Below are positions 41,037 to 50,325 of a stretch of 60,128 bases of DNA, piece by piece (within the stretch, counting starts at the first letter, position 1; the number at the start of each line of letters is the position of its first letter). Source of the DNA: Oscillospiraceae bacterium (GTDB lineage Bacteria; Bacillota; Clostridia; Oscillospirales; Oscillospiraceae); the NCBI GenBank assembly GCA_009781855.1, contig WQUY01000004.1, forward strand, positions 1 through 60,128, given 5' to 3'. A program made the position numbers and the translations under genes. The notes beneath the pieces are model-generated. The model saw nothing but the letters and a program-made list of their open reading frames with translations. It had not been told where the DNA came from and searched no databases.

Positions 41037-41666
41037 TTGTTTGGTAATGACAAGGGGCAGGCATTTGTGGAAGCAGCCATTCTCTTTCCGATTATGATTA
41101 TGATTTTTGCCGCATTAGTTTTGCTGTCGATTTACTTGCCAACAAGAGGAGCGCTTCAACGTGCCACACAAAATGCGGCAACGACAATTGCGACAATCAA
41201 AAGCGACACCTGGCTCTTTTTTGATGAAAGCACAATGACATTCTATTGGGAGCGAAACAAAGATAATTTGAAAAATGTTTATGCCGCCATATTTTCTGAT
41301 ATAACCGATGTCCAATCATTGGGGGAGGAAATCGTTGCATCAGTCGAAGCAAGAAATTTGAGCGCCAAGGCTGGCACCCTGACAGTTGAGAGTGTTGTCA
41401 TCGACAGGATTTTGTACAAAGAAGTAATTGTAACAGCGAATCGGGAGATTCCAATTCCGGTGAACTTATCTTTCGTTGGCTTCCCTCAGACAATTCCAAT
41501 CATAGTGACATCATCAGCATCTGTGCAAAGTGGAGGGGAATTTGTCAGAACCATTGACATGGCTGTCGATTTTGGACAGTTCTTGTTAGAAAAATTTGGA
41601 ATTACAGACATTGCAGGAAATATAAGCTCATCCGGACAAAGAATTAGAACATTGCTGGGGTGGTAA
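41037..41666 (+). CDS. TadE-like minor pilin/pseudopilin
   Basis: The start I choose is TTG 41037, six bases after AAGGAGGAGG; an upstream in-frame GTG at 40983 would place the start inside the repeat. The 209-aa product begins MFGNDKGQAFVEAAILFPI, the TadE signature of short positive leader, G-Q cleavage site, Glu at +5 and a single hydrophobic helix, followed by a mostly beta extracellular part (~50-200). TadE-type proteins are processed by the prepilin peptidase and needed for pilus assembly. It lies 30 bp before the large TadG-like gene. Confidence 0.85.
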   Translation: MFGNDKGQAFVEAAILFPIMIMIFAALVLLSIYLPTRGALQRATQNAATTIATIKSDTWLFFDESTMTFYWERNKDNLKNVYAAIFSDITDVQSLGEEIVASVEARNLSAKAGTLTVESVVIDRILYKEVIVTANREIPIPVNLSFVGFPQTIPIIVTSSASVQSGGEFVRTIDMAVDFGQFLLEKFGITDIAGNISSSGQRIRTLLGW

Positions 41667-41696
41667 TAGTGCAGTACATGATCGGGGAGAGGTGTT

Positions 41697-44288
41697 ATGA
41701 AAAAATTTCTAAAAGATACAAAAGGCGCCGTTACTGTATTTATTACATTGCTCTTAATCCCTGCAATGTTGATTAGCGGCACTGCCGTTGATTTGGCGCG
41801 AATACATACAGCGCACAGCACCATTCAAAATGCAAACCAATTGGCAGCGAACACGGTAATGACACAATACAATGCGCTTTTGTACGATATTTACGGATTG
41901 ATGGCAGTGGCTAAAGATGACCAGATACTCTATGCGCTTTTGGATGAATATATCAAAGTTACAGTTTTCGGTGGGCAATGGGCAGATAGGACGATTGGTA
42001 CATTGCAGGTGTTTTACGGCGCGGATATTGCGCTGGATGAGCCATACTTTCCCGAAGGTAAAAACCTCAGGAATCCAGATGTTTTAAGGCGACAAATTGA
42101 ACAATACATGAAGTTTCGAGGCCCGATTTTGTTAGTTCAGGAGTTTTTGGATAGGCTCACAGAAAATAGGATCCTTAATGACGCTCAAATCATTAACGAC
42201 AAGGTGACAATTGACTCTGCGATAGCGGATATTTTTGAGAAATATAAAGAACTGTATAATGCCATAATCGCTGCGGACAGATGCACCCATGCTATAGGCG
42301 GGATTGCAGGAGGCTCATTTGGATTTATGTCAACATTGCTGACTATTATTCACGAGGATTTCGTTATGCTCAGAAGCCTAGCTAATGCCTATATGAACTC
42401 AACTTGCCCTATAGAGCAAGATTACTATAGCGCAATTTATGATACGGTGCGAAGAAATATTAGAGCGGTTCTTGTTGGTGGAAGCCGACATGGATTTACA
42501 GCAAATGGAGGGTGGGACGTTACCGGAAACATCAACAGAACACTTCCGCAAGCTATTGAAAATGCAAGACAACAAGCGGAAGACTTCAAGCCAAGGTTTG
42601 ATTTGGTGGTTACACTTGCAAGACAGCTCGATGAGATGAAAGCAGAACTGGCCAATAAAATCAACGATTTTGAACAAAAGTTATATAGCGGAGAAATCAG
42701 TGAGGAGCTTAGAATTGCCTTTTCAGAGCAGGTAGGCTCACCTCCAAAATCCATAATAGAGCGATATCGGAATATTCTGAAATGGGATATTGAACCAATG
42801 GCTGATGTATATAGGGATGGGGGATACAGCTATATTGACGATATCCACAAACCAATGCTGGAGGATGTGCGATTCAGAAACAGGCTGGCTCCAGGCGCTC
42901 AAAGCCTTTCACAAGCCGAGCTTACAAACCTGCCAAATGACAGCAGATTTGGGATAAGCAGCGGTGGCGCAGCGCATTTTGCAAACATTCCAAGAGATAA
43001 TGTCACATATAAAATGGAACCGGGATTTCTACGCTTTGCGGAACACCCGGGAAACAACGCCGCATTTTTTGCAGAGCTTTCAGAGATGATGAATCAGCCG
43101 GAATTGCCGCCAATTAAACTGTTTGATGGACAAGAAGATGCAAGTGGGGCAAATGCAGAGCAGATACAGCGAAACCTCATAAATGATTTATTGAATATTG
43201 TTAACACAGCATACAACGGACTTGAAAATGAGCCTTTGGGTGCAAAATATATAAATAATGCGACAACGTCAACAAATCAGCCTGTAAATATGCTGGATGT
43301 TTCTGAGCTGATACCTGAGGCAACTTCGATGTCGGTTTTAAATATCATCCAGGATCCGCTGAGCAGTTTGGCTTTAGTGGGAGACTATATGCTGTTGCTT
43401 ATTTATTGTGCTTCAATGTTTTCTAATTACGCGACCGCAAAACCTGAAACCATTGGACAAACGCGGAATGAATTTGATGCAACCAACCTTGCGAGGGCGG
43501 CAAGCGGTGTTCCCATGAGTCCCGAAGTAAATTACTTCTACCAATCAGAACTAGAATATCTTTTCCACGGAAGCGAAAACGCTGAGACAAATCTGAGTGC
43601 AGTAACAAGGCTTTTGTTGTTGGTGCGGCTTATATGCAACTACATACGGGTTTTTAGTGTTTCTGAAGTGACCGCGGTCGTTTCGAGCATCAAAACCGCA
43701 TTTGCGTGGGCACCGCCGCTTGCACTCATATTGGGGGAATTGGCTCGTGCTGCTTTTGTTGCAGCCGAGTCGGTAATAGATGTAGCAGCATTGCGCTCAG
43801 GGCATAGGGTTTCATTACTGAAAAATATTTCAGCAGGGGAATGGGTGAGCACACCAAGTGGGCTTCTTAAAGCGACAACAAACATGCTTCGTGGCGAACA
43901 TGCAGATGGGAGCGTGTTTGGCAATGAAAGAGGATTAACATATATGAACTACATGCTGTTTTTCTTTGTTGCTAAAGCAGTGTTTTACACAGGCAGTTAT
44001 GGAAATGCGGCAAATGAGCTGGCTGTCAGGACAGCCAATCTCATAGAATGGAATATTGTAAATTTTGAAAGCGGCAGTAATGCAGACGAAGGAAATATGG
44101 CCGAGGCGATGAACTGCCCCAATAGGTTCAGGCTTGAAGATATGAAGACAGACTTCAGCCTAACTACGACAGCCAGTCTCCGTATGCTATTTCTGTCTAT
44201 GGCTTTTGCAAGAAACTTTTCAGATTCAAGGGGCATAGGAATTCCGCCGGCCATGCAACTGAGGGTGACAGACTATAGGGGGTATTAG
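41697..44288 (+). CDS. Large TadG/DUF5702-like Tad-locus surface protein
   Basis: The 863-aa protein begins MKKFLKDTKGAVTVFITLLL, with a TadG-like N-terminal hydrophobic helix after a KGAVTVF leader. The rest is a large, mainly helical extracellular region with no recognised catalytic motif, and a further hydrophobic stretch near residues ~660-690. Firmicute Tad loci often carry such large proteins. TadG is implicated in pilus anchoring or surface display. ATG 41697 follows GGAGAGG. It is followed one base later by a GTG start of the next TadE-like gene, indicating coupling. Confidence 0.8.
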   Translation: MKKFLKDTKGAVTVFITLLLIPAMLISGTAVDLARIHTAHSTIQNANQLAANTVMTQYNALLYDIYGLMAVAKDDQILYALLDEYIKVTVFGGQWADRTIGTLQVFYGADIALDEPYFPEGKNLRNPDVLRRQIEQYMKFRGPILLVQEFLDRLTENRILNDAQIINDKVTIDSAIADIFEKYKELYNAIIAADRCTHAIGGIAGGSFGFMSTLLTIIHEDFVMLRSLANAYMNSTCPIEQDYYSAIYDTVRRNIRAVLVGGSRHGFTANGGWDVTGNINRTLPQAIENARQQAEDFKPRFDLVVTLARQLDEMKAELANKINDFEQKLYSGEISEELRIAFSEQVGSPPKSIIERYRNILKWDIEPMADVYRDGGYSYIDDIHKPMLEDVRFRNRLAPGAQSLSQAELTNLPNDSRFGISSGGAAHFANIPRDNVTYKMEPGFLRFAEHPGNNAAFFAELSEMMNQPELPPIKLFDGQEDASGANAEQIQRNLINDLLNIVNTAYNGLENEPLGAKYINNATTSTNQPVNMLDVSELIPEATSMSVLNIIQDPLSSLALVGDYMLLLIYCASMFSNYATAKPETIGQTRNEFDATNLARAASGVPMSPEVNYFYQSELEYLFHGSENAETNLSAVTRLLLLVRLICNYIRVFSVSEVTAVVSSIKTAFAWAPPLALILGELARAAFVAAESVIDVAALRSGHRVSLLKNISAGEWVSTPSGLLKATTNMLRGEHADGSVFGNERGLTYMNYMLFFFVAKAVFYTGSYGNAANELAVRTANLIEWNIVNFESGSNADEGNMAEAMNCPNRFRLEDMKTDFSLTTTASLRMLFLSMAFARNFSDSRGIGIPPAMQLRVTDYRGY

Positions 44289-44289
44289 T

Positions 44290-45027
44290 GTGAGAAAAGA
44301 TGATAATGGATATATTGTGGTTGAAACAGTTTGCGCTTTCATCCCATTTGTGCTGCTAATCGTGTCGATTTTGAGCCTTGTAAATATCGTAACGCTCCAA
44401 GCAAGAGTCCACTTTGCACTTACCCAAGCAGCAAAGACCTTGTCGGTATACAGCTATGTTTTGGAAGTGGCAGGAGTGGCAAACGAATTGACAGCTCTTG
44501 ATAATAAAGCAGACAATACAGCCAGAGTTTCAAATGAACTCAGAGCGAACATAAATGATGTGCTTAGCGGAATCGAAGCTTTGGCAGGGACACGCAATGT
44601 AGCAAACCGTGTATACGGTTGGGGAGAAGAGGCGCTGGGTAATCCCCAAGCGGTGATAAATCAATTGAAAAGTTTCGGCATAAACGAATTGCGAAATCAA
44701 GTGTTTGAAATCATGGTGCGTCCTTTGGTTGGGCGGTATCTGGCAAATGGGGAAATGACCGGAGATGAATATTTAAAAAGCGTTAGGGTTGTAAACAGAC
44801 GCACCGGAGCGACAGGGCTTGATGCTTTAGAATTTTATCAGCTTAACAATCTTGGTATAGGCAATTCAGTGCTGATTGATGCGGATGGAAATGTCAAGCT
44901 GACTGTCGCATATGAGGTTGAATATACATTTGGAGCTCTGCCACTACCATTTCGGCCGACCCTTAGGATAACACAAACAGCAATTACAAGCGCGTGGCTT
45001 AACGGCAGTGGGAGAGGGTACTGGTAA
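44290..45027 (+). CDS. TadE/TadG-like minor pilin
   Basis: The 245-aa product starts at GTG 44290, overlapping the region of the previous stop by one base gap. It begins MRKDDNGYIVVETVCAFIPF: a short positive leader, GY at the cleavage point, Glu at +5 and a hydrophobic helix. This is the same layout as the TadE-like protein encoded at 41037, so the locus has two such proteins plus the large TadG-like one. The remaining ~200 residues are hydrophilic and of unknown fold. The next gene (prepilin peptidase) begins immediately after its stop. Confidence 0.8.
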   Translation: MRKDDNGYIVVETVCAFIPFVLLIVSILSLVNIVTLQARVHFALTQAAKTLSVYSYVLEVAGVANELTALDNKADNTARVSNELRANINDVLSGIEALAGTRNVANRVYGWGEEALGNPQAVINQLKSFGINELRNQVFEIMVRPLVGRYLANGEMTGDEYLKSVRVVNRRTGATGLDALEFYQLNNLGIGNSVLIDADGNVKLTVAYEVEYTFGALPLPFRPTLRITQTAITSAWLNGSGRGYW

Positions 45028-45474
45028 ATGCTTAACATTATGGTAATGGTGTTCGGATGCATTGCAATGGGCTTTGACCTTAAAGCGAGACGGATTCCCA
45101 ATAAACTTATTTTAGCTATGATCGCTGGCTGGGCTGCAATAATCTCGGCAAAATTGCTATTAGACCCCGATGCTTCAATCGATCAACTTTTGGATTCATC
45201 GCTGGGATTTGTTGCGGGTGGAGGCCTCTTTTTGCTGGTATATCTGCTGAGCAAAAAGGGTGTGGGTGGAGGTGATGTGAAGTTTATGGCGGCATCAGGG
45301 CTGTATCTTGGTCTTTTTGGAATTATTTCCGCCATACTTTATGGCACTATTCTTGCTGCAATAGTCGGACTATGTCTTATTCTTTTGAAAAAGATAGGCC
45401 GCAAAGACCCTATCCCTCTGGCTCCGTTTCTGCTTGCCGGAATACTAATAACCATCCTCCTACAGCGCGTATGA
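45028..45474 (+). CDS. cpaA: Prepilin peptidase CpaA/TadV (A24 family)
   Basis: The 148-aa membrane aspartic peptidase cleaves and matures pilins and TadE-type proteins. It has the two catalytic aspartates in FDLKARRIPN (D18) and GGGDVKFMA, and about five hydrophobic helices. It lacks the N-terminal methylase domain of PilD, as usual for Tad-type enzymes. It starts directly after the preceding stop. It closes the core Tad operon; a 125-bp gap without clear structure follows. Confidence 0.92.
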   Translation: MLNIMVMVFGCIAMGFDLKARRIPNKLILAMIAGWAAIISAKLLLDPDASIDQLLDSSLGFVAGGGLFLLVYLLSKKGVGGGDVKFMAASGLYLGLFGIISAILYGTILAAIVGLCLILLKKIGRKDPIPLAPFLLAGILITILLQRV

Positions 45475-45599
45475 ATATCCGTTAAAAGCCATAATCCGTA
45501 AACCAAACGCAAGCTAAAAATCAAGAGCATAACTCCAGCCACAGACTAAAAATATAATCAGACCAACAATTGCCAATGTTTACAAGGGGGTAAGCTGTC

Positions 45600-46895
45600 A
45601 TGAAAGTTAGAATCCGTATATTTATAGGCATAGGATGTACAATACTTATGCTCGCCTCTTGGATAGTTACAGTGAATGCGCAAACCACTGCGGAGAAACA
45701 ACTTGAGCTCATTGCACAAGCTGCTTATTTGATGAATGACGGGATCTATATTCGTGCGGTTACGCTGTTGGAGGAAGCGGCAGGATATAGTGATGAATTT
45801 ACACTTGAAGCTGAGCGAAAGCTGAAACAAGCGTATCTGGCGCTGATTGACAATAGGGGATTTGGCCGCAGATACACCACGCTGCTCGAAAGACAAATAA
45901 ACCGGCACAATCATAGCCCGGATATGTTTGAGGAATTAGCAAACTACTACTTGTCCATATCAAGAACAGCACAGGCACTCAATGTACTCAAGGCGGGGCT
46001 TGAGAGAACGGGATGCCAAATCCTTATAGCAATGTATGAGGATAGTCGGTACGCTTTTGAAACTTCACGCTCATCATATGACTACGTCTCTGCGATATAT
46101 AATGGGACGGTTCGGGTGCGGCGAGATGGTTTGTGGGGCATAGCCAATAGCCAGGGAACTATTATCATACCTTGTGCATATGACAAAATCAGCACATTTT
46201 GCACTGACCGTGCAGTTGTAAAAAGAGACGGTGAGATTTTTGCTGTTGATAGAAACAACAACCGTATAGCGCTGCTACGAAATGGGGCAGAAGACTTTGG
46301 CAATCTGGCGAACAATCGGATTTCAATCCGGGTAGATGGAGTTTGGCGCCGAGCTACAGGCGATTTTTCGCTGGGAAGCGCCGAATTTGAACAGATAGGA
46401 ATGTATGCTGATGGCTATGCCGCTGCAAAAACAGGTGGAAGATGGGGCGTAATCGATTTGGGTATGAACTGGCTTGTGCCTCCCATATACGATGGGATTA
46501 TTATGGATGAACTTGGCAGATGTTTTGGACAAGGGGCAGTCTTTGTTAAATCAGAAGGGGCTGTATATCTTGTTGTAGAAAATCAGATTGTCGGTGTATA
46601 TGAGGATGCACGCCCATTTTCTAATGAGGGATTTGCCGCAGTTAAAAATGATGGAAGATGGGGATTTATCAACACAAACGGCGAGGTTATGATCGATTTT
46701 ATTTTTGACGATGCATTATCTTTCGGCCAGCATTTAGCAGCCGTCAAAATTGGTGAATTATGGGGATATATCAGTATTGGTGGCGCTGTAGTCATTGATG
46801 TACAGTTTATTGAAGCGAAGAGTTTTTCTGGTGGCAGTGCTCCGGTTTTGACGGAGCGAGGCTGGAGCTTTATCACATTACTTGAATACAAATAA
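45600..46895 (+). CDS. WG-repeat protein with N-terminal membrane anchor or signal
   Basis: The 431-aa protein has a hydrophobic N-terminal segment (~5-28, ending VNAQT), a helical TPR-like region (~30-160), and then WG (Trp-Gly) repeats: RRDGLWGI, RVDGVWRR, GGRWGVID, DGRWGFIN and ELWGYI units, each about 40-50 residues. WG repeats form beta-propeller-like surfaces found in many surface and signalling proteins. It lies 125 bp after cpaA, on the same strand; ATG 45600 follows AAGGGGG. It may be part of the Tad system, but a link is not proven. Confidence 0.82.
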   Translation: MKVRIRIFIGIGCTILMLASWIVTVNAQTTAEKQLELIAQAAYLMNDGIYIRAVTLLEEAAGYSDEFTLEAERKLKQAYLALIDNRGFGRRYTTLLERQINRHNHSPDMFEELANYYLSISRTAQALNVLKAGLERTGCQILIAMYEDSRYAFETSRSSYDYVSAIYNGTVRVRRDGLWGIANSQGTIIIPCAYDKISTFCTDRAVVKRDGEIFAVDRNNNRIALLRNGAEDFGNLANNRISIRVDGVWRRATGDFSLGSAEFEQIGMYADGYAAAKTGGRWGVIDLGMNWLVPPIYDGIIMDELGRCFGQGAVFVKSEGAVYLVVENQIVGVYEDARPFSNEGFAAVKNDGRWGFINTNGEVMIDFIFDDALSFGQHLAAVKIGELWGYISIGGAVVIDVQFIEAKSFSGGSAPVLTERGWSFITLLEYK

Positions 46896-46939
46896 GATGA
46901 TGGTTCAAGATTACGCCATCACCCTGGGAGGAAAACAAA

Positions 46940-48334
46940 ATGAGTTATAAAATACAATGTAAACATGACATGCTTACGGGTGCTGAGCTGACAATAAGAA
47001 TTCCGGATTCAGAGCTTGATGAAAAGGCGCTCAATACAATTTTGTCGGACATGCCGCCGTTTATTCTGCCTTTTCACAGCTTTTCCATTGACGGAGAAAC
47101 TTGTTTTGTATATCGAATCGGAATATATAACAAACTTCAGCACCTGGCTGGAAATCGTGAACCCAAAGAGTATGCACAGTTGTGGGCAAGTGTCATAAGC
47201 CCTTTAATTGACTGCGGAGATTGGTTGATGCAACCTTATTCGTTTTTGCTGGATGCACAGTATCTGTATTATGATCAGAAAAGCAGAGAAGTTCGGTATG
47301 TTTATATCCCTACAATCCAAGACGTTTCCAATCATGGCAGGCTAAAAGAACTTGCAGCGGACGTGTCAAAGATGATTTCCGTCCAGGATGCAAATTTAGA
47401 AAACAAAGTACTGCGTGCAATAATGAAAAACTTTGCGCCGGATGAATTCCTAGAAATGCTCCGGTCATATATGCTCCGTAGTGACAATCAAATGAATAAA
47501 CATGCCCATCCGCTTTTGCAAGAAAGCGCAAGCGATATGGGTGATATGAGTTTTGATTATGGTGATATTATGGAGTCTGCCCCACAGTCAGATAAACAAC
47601 AATCATTGATGTTAGATGAGCTTGCACTAAAGCCGCAAGACGATGTACAATTTGACTCCAGAGATATAATCATTGAGATTCCGGACAAAGCGGCAAGAAA
47701 AGAAAAGGTCAAGAAATCACAAAAGGTCAAAAAGAGTCAAGCTGAAAAGAAGCAAAAGAAAAATGATGGGCTGAGCGCATTGCTGGGCAGAAAAAAAGCA
47801 AATTTGCCGTTTGCATCCTTTTTTATGCCAGATAATTACGATGCCAGTATGAGCAACGACCGTCAAGGGCATATGGAAAGCGCACCATCTCCGCTTATAG
47901 AAGCTTGGGATTCAGAACAGATGAGTACAAACAGCTATTACGGACATGCTTTTAATACGAAAATAAGCGGTATTAACGATGACATAGAAAGTGATACATG
48001 TGGTGCAAAACTCAGAAATATAGGACATGCACACTTGCCATCGTTAATCAATATTACGGTCGATGAGGGTGAGCTGTTCAGTATCGGTAGATTTGATGAT
48101 GCAGTAGGCAGGCCGCAATCAAGCTTTGAGTTTGATAAAAATGCAAAAGCTGTCAACACACGACATGCAGTTATAGAGCGAACACATGAGGGGTATCGTG
48201 TTGTCGATCTGTCGTCAAACGCAGGGACGTTTGTAAATGGAGAAAGGTTGCCTCCAAATACAGCCTTTATGCTGACTCAGGGCAACCGGATATCTTTTGG
48301 GAATTTTGGAGCTGACTACATTTTCGAATCATAG
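46940..48334 (+). CDS. FHA-domain protein with N-terminal DUF6382-like region
   Basis: The 464-aa protein has an N-terminal globular region (~1-180) similar in character to the DUF6382 domain often found with FHA, a Lys-rich stretch (~250-285, KVKKSQAEKKQKK), a low-complexity linker, and a C-terminal FHA domain (~370-460) with FSIGRFDD, NTRHAVIE and DLSSNAGTFVNG. FHA domains bind phosphothreonine, so it is probably a kinase-linked scaffold. In Firmicutes such proteins occur beside Tad loci. ATG 46940 follows GGGAGG. It is convergent with the telA-like gene, 21 bp away. Confidence 0.84.
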   Translation: MSYKIQCKHDMLTGAELTIRIPDSELDEKALNTILSDMPPFILPFHSFSIDGETCFVYRIGIYNKLQHLAGNREPKEYAQLWASVISPLIDCGDWLMQPYSFLLDAQYLYYDQKSREVRYVYIPTIQDVSNHGRLKELAADVSKMISVQDANLENKVLRAIMKNFAPDEFLEMLRSYMLRSDNQMNKHAHPLLQESASDMGDMSFDYGDIMESAPQSDKQQSLMLDELALKPQDDVQFDSRDIIIEIPDKAARKEKVKKSQKVKKSQAEKKQKKNDGLSALLGRKKANLPFASFFMPDNYDASMSNDRQGHMESAPSPLIEAWDSEQMSTNSYYGHAFNTKISGINDDIESDTCGAKLRNIGHAHLPSLINITVDEGELFSIGRFDDAVGRPQSSFEFDKNAKAVNTRHAVIERTHEGYRVVDLSSNAGTFVNGERLPPNTAFMLTQGNRISFGNFGADYIFES

Positions 48335-48355
48335 CAGTCGGCTCAATAATAGCGG

Positions 48356-49525
48356 TTAACGCTGATCTCTAATTTCAAGCAGCTTTTGTTTCAGCTCGCC
48401 TTCAATGCGAGCCAGCTCAACTTCAGCAGAATGCCTGCGTTGCGAGCCTTCGGACTGTATGGAACGAACTTCTTCCAGTGTCTCTATAAGCCGCTGGTTT
48501 GTACTGACAAGCGTTTCTATATCAACAACACCGCGCTCCGACTCTTTGGCGATTTCAACCGTACCCATTTTCAACTGCTCTGCATTTTTTGTAAGCAGCT
48601 CATTGGTCATGTTTGACACTTCGCGTTGAGCATCCATAGCTTTTTGTGCATTATGCATTCCAAGCGCCAGAATCATCTGGCTTTTCCAAAGAGGAATGGT
48701 GTTGACAATAGAGGTCTGGATTTTCTCTATCATAAGTGTATCATTATTCTGAATCAGCCGGATTTGAGGAGCCATCTGAATGGATACCATCCGGGTGAGT
48801 TCAAGATCATGCAGCTTCTTTTCAAACCGGTTAATCATGTTGGCATAATCGTTTGCTGCCTGAGCGTCCTCCGGCTTTCCGCTCTCAGCAGCTTTCGTTT
48901 GAAGCTTTGGAAGTTCAACATTAATACATTCTTGCAATTTTTGTTTGCCTGCAATAATATACATAGAAAGTTCTTTGAAGTAAGCTTGGTTTACCTCGTA
49001 CATCTTATCAAGCATCGCCGTGTCTTTGAGCAAGATAATCTGATGGGTTTCAAGCATTTCCGAGATTTTGTCAACATTTGCAGAAACTCTGGAATGTTCG
49101 GCTCTCATAGACTCGACCCGATTGCGAACCTTTTTCTTTATGCCGAGGATACCTTTTTTCTCTTCCTGATCGGCAGAAAAACCTTTGAGCTCAACAACGA
49201 GTGCGGACAACATGTTGCCGACCTCACCCATATCCTTTGTTTTTACACTCTTAAGAGTGGTTTCAGAAAAATTGGCAATATTTCGTTGTGATGCCGCACC
49301 ATATGTCAAAACAGCATTGGTATCTTTTATGTCAATCTTTGAAGCAAAATCAAGAACAAGCTTCTGTTCTTCATCACTCAGCTGGCTCAAGTCAAGCTGT
49401 GCAGCTTCGTCGGCAGTTTTTAATTCGAGATCAGCCGCCTCAGGTATGGGCGGTGTTGCCAACTTATCCTCATTGGGAGCAAGTGTAAGTGTTGGCACAT
49501 ATTCCATAGCATTCGAATTTTGCAT
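48356..49525 (-). CDS. telA: TelA-family toxic anion resistance protein
   Basis: The 389-aa, cysteine-free, mostly helical and coiled-coil protein fits the TelA/KlaA/YceH family: an N-terminal acidic part, the KGILGIKKKVRNRVESMR segment (~125-145), repeated helices and the conserved IQTSIVNTIPLWKSQMIL stretch (~265-285). The family is linked with tellurite or envelope stress tolerance and often sits beside stress genes, but the mechanism is unclear. ATG 49525 follows GAGGAGA. It is alone on the minus strand here, with no terD-type genes adjacent. Confidence 0.85.
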   Translation of the reverse strand: MQNSNAMEYVPTLTLAPNEDKLATPPIPEAADLELKTADEAAQLDLSQLSDEEQKLVLDFASKIDIKDTNAVLTYGAASQRNIANFSETTLKSVKTKDMGEVGNMLSALVVELKGFSADQEEKKGILGIKKKVRNRVESMRAEHSRVSANVDKISEMLETHQIILLKDTAMLDKMYEVNQAYFKELSMYIIAGKQKLQECINVELPKLQTKAAESGKPEDAQAANDYANMINRFEKKLHDLELTRMVSIQMAPQIRLIQNNDTLMIEKIQTSIVNTIPLWKSQMILALGMHNAQKAMDAQREVSNMTNELLTKNAEQLKMGTVEIAKESERGVVDIETLVSTNQRLIETLEEVRSIQSEGSQRRHSAEVELARIEGELKQKLLEIRDQR

Positions 49526-49579
49526 TTTTATGTCTCCTCACCAAAAAGCCACATTATTACTTATATACACTAAATTATG

Positions 49580-49608
49580 TTGACCATTATATACTCATGG
49601 TATATGAT
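49580..49608 (+). promoter_or_regulatory. Promoter for rpe-recR
   Basis: TTGACC (49580-49585), 17 bp, TATGAT (49603-49608). It overlaps the ATG at 49597, which would then not be transcribed, favouring a downstream GTG start for rpe. Confidence 0.6.
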
Positions 49609-49623
49609 AGTCAAGTGAAGCAA

Positions 49624-50286
49624 GTGATTAAGATAGCGCCGTCAATACTCTCGGCGGATTATGCAAAACTTGGAGTAGAAATAGATAGTGTAAGCAGTGC
49701 GGACTACCTGCATTTCGATGTGATGGACGGAGTATTCGTTCCAAATATTTCGATTGGGCTGCCCGTGCTTGAATGTGTGCGGAAAGTTACGGACATGGTA
49801 CTGGATGTCCACTTGATGACCACATCGCCGACAAGATACACAGCTCGTTTTGCAAATGCAGGTGCCGATATAGTGGTTTTTCATGTAGAAGCTGAAGCTC
49901 CAGAAAACATAACCCCAGCGATAAATGAGCTGCATGGGCTCGGGAAAAAAGCCGGGTTATCCATAAAACCAAATACTCCTGTTGAAGCGATAGTGCCATA
50001 TATAGACATGCTTGATATGGTGCTCATCATGACTGTCGAGCCTGGATACGGCGGTCAAAAATTTATGCCGAATATGCTTGCAAAGATAGCGCAGCTTCGT
50101 GACCTGCTGGACAGCCGCAAGCTCACTTGTGATATAGAAGTTGACGGAGGAATCAATCTTGAAACCGCAAAGCTCTGTATAGAAGCAGGTGCAAATGTAT
50201 TGGTTGCGGGAAGCGATATTTTTGGTGCGGAAAACCGGGCTCAAAGAATAGCGGAGCTTCGACGCTCGGCAGTCTTGGGCTTGTGA
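49624..50286 (+). CDS. rpe: Ribulose-phosphate 3-epimerase
   Basis: The TIM-barrel enzyme interconverts ribulose 5-phosphate and xylulose 5-phosphate. Seen: IAPSILSADYAKLG, HFDVMDGVFVPN, LDVHLM, MTVEPGYGGQKF, VDGGIN and GANVLVAGSDIFG. The start is uncertain. GTG 49624 gives MIKIAPSILSAD, exactly as in other family members, and lies after the promoter. ATG 49597 (nine codons earlier) and GTG 49615 are alternatives, none with a good ribosome site. With GTG 49624 the protein is 220 aa, a normal length. It lies upstream of recR with a 39-bp gap. Confidence 0.95.
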   Translation: MIKIAPSILSADYAKLGVEIDSVSSADYLHFDVMDGVFVPNISIGLPVLECVRKVTDMVLDVHLMTTSPTRYTARFANAGADIVVFHVEAEAPENITPAINELHGLGKKAGLSIKPNTPVEAIVPYIDMLDMVLIMTVEPGYGGQKFMPNMLAKIAQLRDLLDSRKLTCDIEVDGGINLETAKLCIEAGANVLVAGSDIFGAENRAQRIAELRRSAVLGL

Positions 50287-50325
50287 AAGCCAGGGACACT
50301 GATTTTTAGATGAAAGCGAAAGAAT

